From assembly GCF_901709675.1 (NCBI RefSeq), contig NC_051097.1, positions 7,108,039 through 7,172,038 of the forward strand: DNA of 64,000 nucleotides. The letters are read 5' to 3'. The position numbers were made by a program, and so were the translations under genes. Origin of the DNA: Syngnathus acus (Eukaryota > Chordata > Actinopteri > Syngnathiformes > Syngnathidae). Below, in pieces: positions 56,352 to 64,000 of this stretch; within the stretch, counting starts at the first letter, position 1; every line of letters starts with the position of its first letter. Below the pieces are notes generated by a model, which did no database searches, was not told where the DNA came from, and saw nothing but the letters and a program-made list of their open reading frames with translations.

Positions 56352-56790
56352 GGGTTGAGTTAGTTGGGTAAGTCAGTTAAGATAGTTGCTTAGTTGCATC
56401 AATTTTTGTATCCTGAGTCCATTTGTTAGGCGAGCAACTTGGTTCAAAAGCCTTGTGTAAGTTCAGAGGGTTCGTTAAATGAGTTGATTGAGTGAATGAA
56501 TCAGTTGACTGAGTCGGTTAATTGAGCGTTGATTATTTACAAAGTTGCTTGAGTCAAATAATGTGAGTGGTTTAGTTAAGCAAGACAATACTGTATGTTG
56601 GGTAAGTGGACTCAGTAAATCAATAGTCATTGAGTCGTTCAATCGTTCACTGAGTATGAGCGTTAGCTAGTTTCATGCAAGTGAGTGTGTAAATGAGTCG
56701 GTGATTCAGTGAGTCATTGAGTCGTTAGTTGAAACTTGAAAGAGTTAAGTAAGCTTGGAAGTTGACTGAAATGGTGAGTTGTAAAGGTTG
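56352..56790. repeat. Decayed GAGT/TTGAG-rich tract
   Basis: Words TTGAGT, GAGTCAGTT, GAGTGAATGAATC and GTTGAGTT recur throughout about 440 bp without a fixed period. Looks like an old, mutated relative of the (GAGT)n array at 58113. Confidence 0.6.
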
Positions 56791-58112
56791 TTCACTTCGT
56801 GAATAATATGAAGTGAATTAGATGATTGAACAAGCGAAATAAACATTCCCTTCCGATCCTGATACATCGCTACATTTTAGCTCGCAACAATGAAACATGA
56901 GCGCGTAGCTACCCATCATGCTGCCAGTTTGCGACGGGCGTGTGCGTCGCGTTCCTCGCCAGCACAAGGTCGCGAAGGAGACGGATGAGGGGGCGATTTG
57001 CCGAGGCACTGGGCGGCGCCTCGGTGCTGACGGATGCTGGCTCTCGCCTGCCTTGTTCAAGCGCTTCTTCGCCTGGCGTCGCCTCCATAACGGCGATTGT
57101 TTCATCCAGCGGCTTTAAGCACTTTTACCGCACGAGTGTGAAAGTGAAAAGGTCGAAGGCTGTCGGCCGGGCGGCTGATGAAAAAGTGCAAAAAACAAAG
57201 TGATTGGAAAAGTCAACGTTTACATTCCTTCATTTTTGTTTAGCCTGGGTTGTTAATGGAGAGTCTTCGAGACCAACCATTTGATTTGAAGGCGAATGTA
57301 AGATTAGCTTGAAATGATATTCAAGTGTGTAGGGAATTACAGTTTGTGTTCCATTTATGGTTTAAATTATCAATGAGTGCAATAATAAATAAATTAGGCC
57401 GTCGTCAGTGACTCGCTGTTTTTCACTATTGGCCCACAAATAGTGTAATTATTTACATCTCATGAACATTTATGAGACCCGCCTGGTTTATTCCCCTCTC
57501 CCGCTGCGTACTCGGCTCCACAAGTTGCAAATGGAATCGGCGGGAGTCTGGTAGTTACGGCGGAATCCCGACGGACGCGAGCACATCCATCAGACGTTTG
57601 ACTCCCGCCGAGATAGCGGCGTGACGGATGGATCTAATGGATTGATTTAAGCCGGCGCTCACCCGCCGAATAAGTGAGCCGCTGCCGCAAATAACTCCAT
57701 GTGACGCGTCGTGCTCTTCTTCCCCCTTGGCCGCCGACTTCATCCATCACGCCGCTCCCCGATTGGCCCGCGAATGCTCTCCCCTCCCCCTGCGACTTCA
57801 TGTGTACGCTTTATTATTTCATATTAAGACCGGGCCTTGACACCTGCATGCCCGCCTCCCATTTGTTCATGTGAGCTCTTGTTATGCTGACAGATGAAAC
57901 CACTTAGTTGGTGTGTGTGCTCACGTGTCGGTTGTGTGCGAGCGTGTGCTAACAAGCATCCTCCTTATCAATCCTGTTTGCAACAAGCTGCCGCGTTGTT
58001 GATGGAGCGCACCGCTCACCTCTCTGGCCTCTCCATCTTTTCATCACCCACTGGCTAGGAAGCTACGTTAGCCTTAGCTTCACAGACGTTGAATCATTAG
58101 AGCTTTTGAATC
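56791..58112. other. Intergenic DNA between the two GAGT tracts
   Basis: No supported gene; open frames at 56818-57203 have no recognisable domain. Nothing else identified. Confidence 0.5.
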
Positions 58113-58475
58113 GAGCGAGTGAGCGAGTGAGTGAGGGAGTGAGGAGTGAGTGAGTGAGTGAGGGAGTGAGTGAGGGAGTGAGTGAGTGAGTGAGTGAGGG
58201 AGTCAGTGAGGGAGTCAGTGAGGGAGTGAGTAAAGTTGCAGTATTCAGGTGAGTGAGTGAGTGAGTGAGTGAGTGAGTGAGTGAGTGAGTGAGTGAGTGA
58301 GTGAGTGAGTGAGTGAGTGAGTGAGTGAGTGAGTGAGTGAAGTTGCAGTATTTGAGTAAGTCAGTGAGTGATTTAGTAAAGTTGGAGTCAGTCAGTGATT
58401 CAATAAGTGATTGAGTATAGTTACAGTACTTGGGTGAGTGAGCGCTTGAGTCACTGAGTGAGTTAAGTTTTAGTG
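58113..58475. repeat. (GAGT)n tetranucleotide array with inserted 20-25 bp units
   Basis: Perfect (GTGA)n for about 92 bp (58249-58340, roughly 23 units), flanked by imperfect GAGGGAGT and GAGTCAGT variants. A second unit, AGTTGCAGTATT or close variants, interrupts the array at about 58233, 58341 and 58419. Confidence 0.9.
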
Positions 58476-61400
58476 TTTTTTTTTTTATGAGTGAATTAGT
58501 AATTGGTTTTGTCGTTTAGGTGAGAGGTTGAATCCGTTATTTGAGTGAATTTAAATCAAGCGAGCGACGGTTTCCGCCGTTTTGTTAAGCAAACTTTAAA
58601 TTTATCAGGTCTCGTTTCTGTCTCGACTTACCGTTAGCAGATTCCCCGCATCTCTGAGACTCAAATGTTCCCATCCCTGCCGAAGCTCTCAGCTCGTCTT
58701 CTTAAGAACAAGCAGCAAGCTGATTGTTGGCGACAGGTGACTGCTCCACTTTGGGGGGGAGCCAATCCTCACCCCGTCTGCACCGTCTCTCTTGCTCCCG
58801 ACTCAAGGTCGGTGCGGAAAGGCGGAGTGGAAAGGTTTGTTCGTCGCCCCAGAGGTGCAATTCACGCCGGCAGACAAGCAAAACTGATTTAAAACAAATT
58901 TACGCTGGCCTTTTAGTCGGCAGAACACTTTTTGCCACAGTTAGTCAGCAGAAAGAACATCCTTATTAAGATACATCTTACTCTACAACTTTTTCATAAA
59001 ACCGTGTGGCCATGTGAGAGGAAATAGTGATAAGCCAGGACCAGGATGCGAAGTTTAAAGTTCCTGTGAGGTGAAACTAAAGATGCACTGTATTTATAAC
59101 TCCACCATCAGCTCTTGTGTGAACAGTTCTCACACGAAATGACAGCATTGAAGCAAAACTGCTAATTGCCTGTCTTTTTTTTATTTCACCTTTTGCCACG
59201 ATTCAACACAACAGTGCAGTAGAAGTTAATTTTATGTGTTAAAAAAAACAGCCCAGTCCCGGGGGGCGGAGCCAGAATTTTTTCACTGACATATCCATCT
59301 CGCTAGCCATACATTAATCTGGATAACTTGCCGAGAATTCACGGGAGTGTTGCATGTATGCATGCTATATGGTTGATTGACGAGAAAGTTAATGAGACCT
59401 TTGGAGATAGACCAAGAGGCACGTGTTTGACAACAAGCGCACTCTAATACACGGCCACCGGTACGACGTGACATTTGGGCAGACGTGAGCGTTTCCCGTC
59501 GCCGCGCTCTTGATCACCTTCGGCGTTTTGTTTTGCAAAGCGGCGAGACGAGAGATTTGAGCAGGAATGAACAAACACATAATTGGACTCCGAGGACCTG
59601 ACACATTGTCTGAACTTTGCGGCGGGAGAGCTTTTTAAGATGTACGCAGCCGGAGGCGTCGCTGGCAGACGGCCCGGTTTTATATTTGTACCACTCTACC
59701 TGCAGCCACACACACACACGCAAACACACATGCACATATCAATATGGTGTTTATTCTGAAATGCATTCAAGACTACCAGGCAATTTTCCACCCAAAATGG
59801 CCGACAAGCACAATAACGCTAGTGTTTTTCTGCGTAGAGATGTTAGCCCGTAATGTTCAACCAAACTATTTAATTGTATCTAACAAAAGTTTGCTAGCTA
59901 GAATGCTAACGTACATTGCGAAACGCCATAGAAAATCGTTCAGTTTTTGCCGATGTCGTAAAGTTAAAAACTAAAGGAGAAAATGGAAAAGAATCAAATG
60001 TTCTGTTTGTAATTCATGTTTTTGTCCTTGTTAGCATTATAGGATGAAATGATTTTACTCATTACATCATTTTAATTCATCGACCAAATAATCTATCGGA
60101 ATGTTTTTCCTGCCAAGTATCGGAATGACGGACTGCGCTACAGCCACCGTCATGCCAATGATACTCCCACGGAAGCCGAGAAATTCCCGCGTCGACTTGA
60201 CATTCCGTGCTTGTACCTTTCACACCGAGCTTGCGATGGAACCGGCGGCCCGCGTCCGCGGCGGTCCGATTCGTTTACGGGCGAGCGCCTTTAAATCTGG
60301 ACGCCATTCCCGGGAGGGCGACACGCAAGCGGGTGCTTTTATTTGTGTGTGCAGCAGGCCAGCACCCCTTAAAGGCCGCTTCCGTCTGTCACTTGTGTTT
60401 TATACTTGACCCGCGTCATTAAACTTACATCTGCAGGCTGTTTTCCGCCGTACTCGCCCAACATACAAACAAGCGTGTAGTCATTCCTATTCCGCGTCTC
60501 GCCTCGTGTTTCTGCTCCTTCGTCGGATCTCGAGACCACAATCCTGCATCGCCAGATGCCCTGATTGGCAGCGCCGATAACCCCCCCCTCCCCTCCGCCC
60601 GAAGCCAATCGGCAACGACGCTCGTCTTCTTCCTCCACCTTTACGTGAATGTCAGAAGCTTCGGGGCAAGATTAGCTGCGGGGTTCAGGGGGATTCCAGT
60701 AAGTCAATTTTGGCATTTGATTTCCATAAAGTGAGAGGAGTGATTCTCGGAGCACTCCACGGGAAAATGCCCTTGAGCCCACAGCGGCGGCGGCGGCGGG
60801 AACACAAAGCTGTGATTTTGTATACATGGAATAATATCATGGCTAAAAATGTCCATGTATAGATTTAAAACAGAGACGGAATGAGAGCAGCACTGAACCA
60901 ACCCTACACGCATGATAAAAAGTCTACACACTCCCAACCATCCAGGTGTCCAGCGTGTGTGTGTGTGTGTGTGTAGAACAAAAAGCCCCTCACGGTGACT
61001 TTATCCCACTTTGTCCTCGAGTGCAGCGAGGAGAGAATTCCCGACAATACAAAGTGTTGGCGTCGAGCGACTCCCAAGGGTCTGATTAGCTTGGCGGACC
61101 CTGGCCCTGTCACTGGGATGCTCTCTGAGCCTTGAGACCATATAGCTGAAGGCCCATAGCAGGCACACACACACACATTGTGGATCCATTACCACACACA
61201 CACACACAGAGCTTTGCTCCGACCTTGAATCCAAGTGAGCAACGGTCATTCACGTTGTAAAAAGGCGCAGCTAGCGTGAGCACATACATATATTTATTTT
61301 AATTATGATGTCCCGTAATGGCAGAGAGAACTTGAAAGCATTGAAATGTTTGACGATTCTTGGATTTGATTAAAAGGTTGTTTTTTTTAAATCAACGTGA

Positions 61401-63132
61401 TCATCGTCCTCTTTTGGCTAATCGGCAATGATTTTCCAAGACTGCAAAAATATATAAAAGAGAAAGCTCAATGAATTGAGAAGGAATAAATGCCAGGAAA
61501 TCGGTCACATGCTAAGTAGACTATGACGTACGATTTATTTTAGATTCTGAAAAGGTTCTATTGTGCCACTAAATTACAATATTGTATCAAAAGGCTACAT
61601 TTGACTATGACATGAAGTTTTTCCTTCAGCACGACGTGAGCATGCTCCGTTGGCTGAGGAAGGATTTATTATTTACCAAACGGCGACAAAGGAAACGTGC
61701 CTACGAGCAAGACCTCCCACACGACACCTCAAACCCGGCTCCTCTTCTATTATCTCGCCCAAGGCCGTGGAAGCGGCGCAGAAGCGAGGACGCTCCGCCT
61801 AAACGCTTCTATTCACATCTTTGTGTGTTTAGAAGGACGCGAGGTGGCCGCCGATGAACCCCGCGTGGGCCAGATGCCTCGCCTTTAAGAATAAACACAA
61901 ATGTCAGAGATGTTTTATCGGCTTGTAATATTTGCTGCCTTTGGAAAATGACCCTGCTGAGAGCGGCTTGTATTTGTTCTTTAAAGCCCCTGTTTGTTCG
62001 CCGTTTACACATTGTTTGGACTGAGCTGTCTTAATCGATACATGAATCAATCCGAAGTTGGATAGAGACCGGATCTTAATTAAAGCTATTTTGGGTCGTT
62101 TGAATAAAATACTTAAGTCATGCAAAAATTTAACATGGCTTAAAAAAAAAAGTGATTTTGTCTGCAAAAAAAATTTCCCTGAGCCATAAAAAAAAAAAGT
62201 TGAATTTTGCCATTAAAAGGCTCCCAAGCTACTCCGAGCCATTATTTCTAATGTGTCAGTCATGTGCTGTCACCGAGCTGTCACATGACAGACGGTTGCT
62301 GCTGGATGATGTCATCAGCAGGACAAACGACATCATCTTCAAGGTGAGGTGAGCGAGCGGGCCGACGTGGCTTTGGCGGGACAATAAAACACCGACGTTG
62401 CGACAAAAGCTCGTTCCGTCGTTCTCGCTCCGGCGGTCCGCTCAATAGCCTCGAGGCCGTCGCAGCCCCGGGACGCCTGCCTCCCCGAATATTTGATGCA
62501 CGTTTATGGCTACAGCTAGAAATATTATCCCGGCTTGACCTAGCCTGACTCCCTCTATGCTTGATATGCGAATGAGGTTATGCAAGGTCAAACCGCAAAT
62601 TTCCTAACAACTGTTGATCGCTATGTCGGTACCGAGAACTTTACAATGTAAGATAAAAAATAATGTCACGTAAAAGTGATGCCACTATCATTGATGACTT
62701 GTATCGGTAATACCTAAAAGGATTCCAATTATGGATACATAATTATTAACCACACTGAGTGAGTTACAGACAGCCATTGCTGATATTTTTAACATTATAT
62801 TCAGACAAATTAGTCATTAGAGTCGAAGCTGCTTAATATGGTTAAAATTATACCAATACAGATATCGATACCGGTATCGATACCGTGCTTCACAAACATG
62901 TCGATTTCTTGGACCTGGAAAATTAATACATTTAATCGAGTTAAATATAAATTGCTATCACTGCATCAGCGCATCAATATTTTAGAATCAAACGCTACTT
63001 TGCCGTTGAATATTAACAGTATTGTTTTGTGAGTTATTATACACCTCAACTAATTTGCATAATGCATTTTTTTTTAAACAAGGACTTGAGAAGCCCATGT
63101 GTTTTGAATTTAACCTATCCACCTTATTAATC
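58476..63132. other. Gene-poor intergenic DNA, last part
   Basis: No supported gene. Contents: short CA/GT runs near 59707-59726, 60953-60974, 61161-61174 and 61194-61206, a (CGG)5 run near 60784-60799, and a 20-bp perfect palindrome (62863-62882). Confidence 0.5.
62863..62882. repeat. 20-bp perfect palindrome
   Basis: TATCGATACCGGTATCGATA equals its own reverse complement. Confidence 0.9.
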
Positions 63133-63143
63133 ATTGGACCAAT
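63133..63143 (+). promoter_or_regulatory. Back-to-back CCAAT boxes upstream of the last gene
   Basis: ATTGGACCAAT places an inverted and a direct CCAAT box together, about 365 bp before the signal-peptide exon. It is followed by pyrimidine-rich sequence that would form the 5' UTR. Confidence 0.4.
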
Positions 63144-63506
63144 CAGAGAGCAGATGCTCATTAATTAGCACAGCAGAAAACAACATCACGTGACTCTCCC
63201 TCGCTCACTTTCTCTCCTTCTCCGCCTCGTGTCACAGTGGAAGAGTCTTCCTCCTCTCTTCTTCTTCATCCTCTTCTCCTCTCCGCACTGCGTTACAACC
63301 GCTCGGCTCGGACAATTACGCCTAGCCAGCTCGGGAATTTCAATTCCATTATTTTATCTATGTATTTATTTTGGGGTGGTTCTCTTGTTGTTGCTTTTTT
63401 TTCTTTCTTTTTCTTTTCTTTTAGTCCCTCTCTCTCTCTCTTTTAGCCCGCAAATGCACGGGCGCAAGTGCGCATCACGCGGAGAGCCGCCGCGAGCGCA
63501 GCCGTG

Positions 63507-63603
63507 ATGGGACGCCGGAGCTCCGGGGGACGCGCGACTTTGGCCGCACGGCTGCTGCCGCCGCTTCTGCTGCTTCTTCTGGCGGCTACCGCTCTCGCTC
63601 GAG
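63507..63603 (+). CDS. First coding exon (signal peptide) of an unidentified secreted or membrane protein
   Basis: From the ATG at 63507: basic MGRRSSGGRA, then a strongly hydrophobic LLPPLLLLLLAATALA, a typical cleavable signal peptide with likely cleavage after ALA. The frame runs into the donor CGAG|GTAAGA at 63603/63604, phase 1, the usual phase for signal-peptide exons of receptors and extracellular matrix proteins. The sequence before it is GC-rich with a C/T-rich leader. The rest of the gene lies right of the window, so the family cannot be named. An upstream reading from a GTG in the same frame has no ATG and was not used. Confidence 0.7.
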
Positions 63604-64000
63604 GTAAGACCGATCGGAACACTGTGCGTGCGTGCGTGGAAGTTGCACGTGGAACTTAGACGACTCGGACAGTTTTTTGTCAATTACGCTTCCGTGGCAT
63701 GTCAATCAAAGCGTCAGAAGGTCGCGGGTTCCAGTCCTGTAAATTGCAAACTGGTGGTGGTGATGCGGGTGGTCACCTTGTGGACACCCAGCTGTCATCA
63801 AGCGCTTCGTTGTGCAGGTCAAAAAAAGTGTGACGGGTCATCTCATTAGGTGCAAAGTGAATTCGATGAGGTTAGAGCGATGGACGAGTGGTTTGTGAGT
63901 TTGAGGGTTCAAATGTTCGCTCTGTGCAATTGACATGTTTTTCTGTGATTGGCTGGGCAACAGCAGTGACTTTTTGATTGATGCTTTCAAAGAGATGTTT
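63604..64000 (+). other. Start of intron 1 of the unidentified gene
   Basis: After the donor no second exon is seen before the window ends. Two short tRNA-like words (GGTTCCAGTCC, GGTTCAAAT) occur but do not form a tRNA. Confidence 0.45.

Noticed and set aside
63700-63915. tRNA-like box B words (GGTTCCAGTCC, GGTTCAAAT)
   Set aside because: No acceptor stem or correctly spaced box A; neither folds into a tRNA. At best SINE debris.

Overview
The window is vertebrate nuclear DNA from a teleost fish, probably a percomorph. The evidence is spliced genes with GT-AG introns, replication-type histone genes ending in stem-loops, a tRNA-derived SINE of a type common in fish, many short microsatellites, and the gene content. 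The species cannot be named from the sequence.

Layout. (1) 1-4948: two thrombin-receptor-family GPCR genes, head to head: F2R (PAR1) on the minus strand, cut by the left window edge, and F2RL2 (PAR3) on the plus strand. Each has a signal-peptide exon, a phase-1 intron, and one large exon carrying the receptor. (2) 6997-14958: a complete SV2C (synaptic vesicle glycoprotein 2C) on the minus strand, 12 coding exons, 734 aa. (3) 14959-24112: intergenic, between the head-to-head SV2C and CERT1 genes. It holds one SINE with target-site duplications, CTCF-like motifs and the CERT1 promoter. (4) 24113-31865: a complete CERT1 (ceramide transfer protein, formerly COL4A3BP) on the plus strand, 16 coding exons, 601 aa, with PH domain, FFAT motif and START domain. 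(5) 33388-37531: four replication-dependent histone genes, all on the plus strand, in the order H2A, H4, H2B, H3. Each is intronless with its own promoter and 3' stem-loop. A lone H2A-type promoter fragment lies just beyond H3. (6) 37532-63506: about 26 kb with no convincing gene. It contains microsatellites, a (GAGT)n array, several patches of a degenerate CCTAACC-containing repeat, and a decayed SINE head. (7) 63507-63603: the first coding exon (signal peptide) of an unidentified secreted or membrane protein that continues beyond the right edge.

F2R, F2RL2, SV2C and CERT1 are neighbours in the human 5q13 region, so the left half is a compact version of a conserved vertebrate block. The IQGAP2, POLK and POC5 genes that lie among them in human are absent from the corresponding gaps. 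The histone cluster next to CERT1 is not part of the human arrangement. All exon boundaries were placed by eye from splice sites, reading frame and known family sequences. For the two complete multi-exon genes the coding exon lengths sum to a multiple of three (2205 and 1806 nt).

Nothing here is clearly a new biological system. The points most worth a second look are: the PAR1 tethered ligand that begins with Met; a PAR3 lacking the DPxxY tyrosine; non-consensus residues in H2A, H2B and H3; the orphan H2A promoter; and the short in-frame CERT1 intron sitting where mammals and zebrafish carry the alternative GPBP exon.
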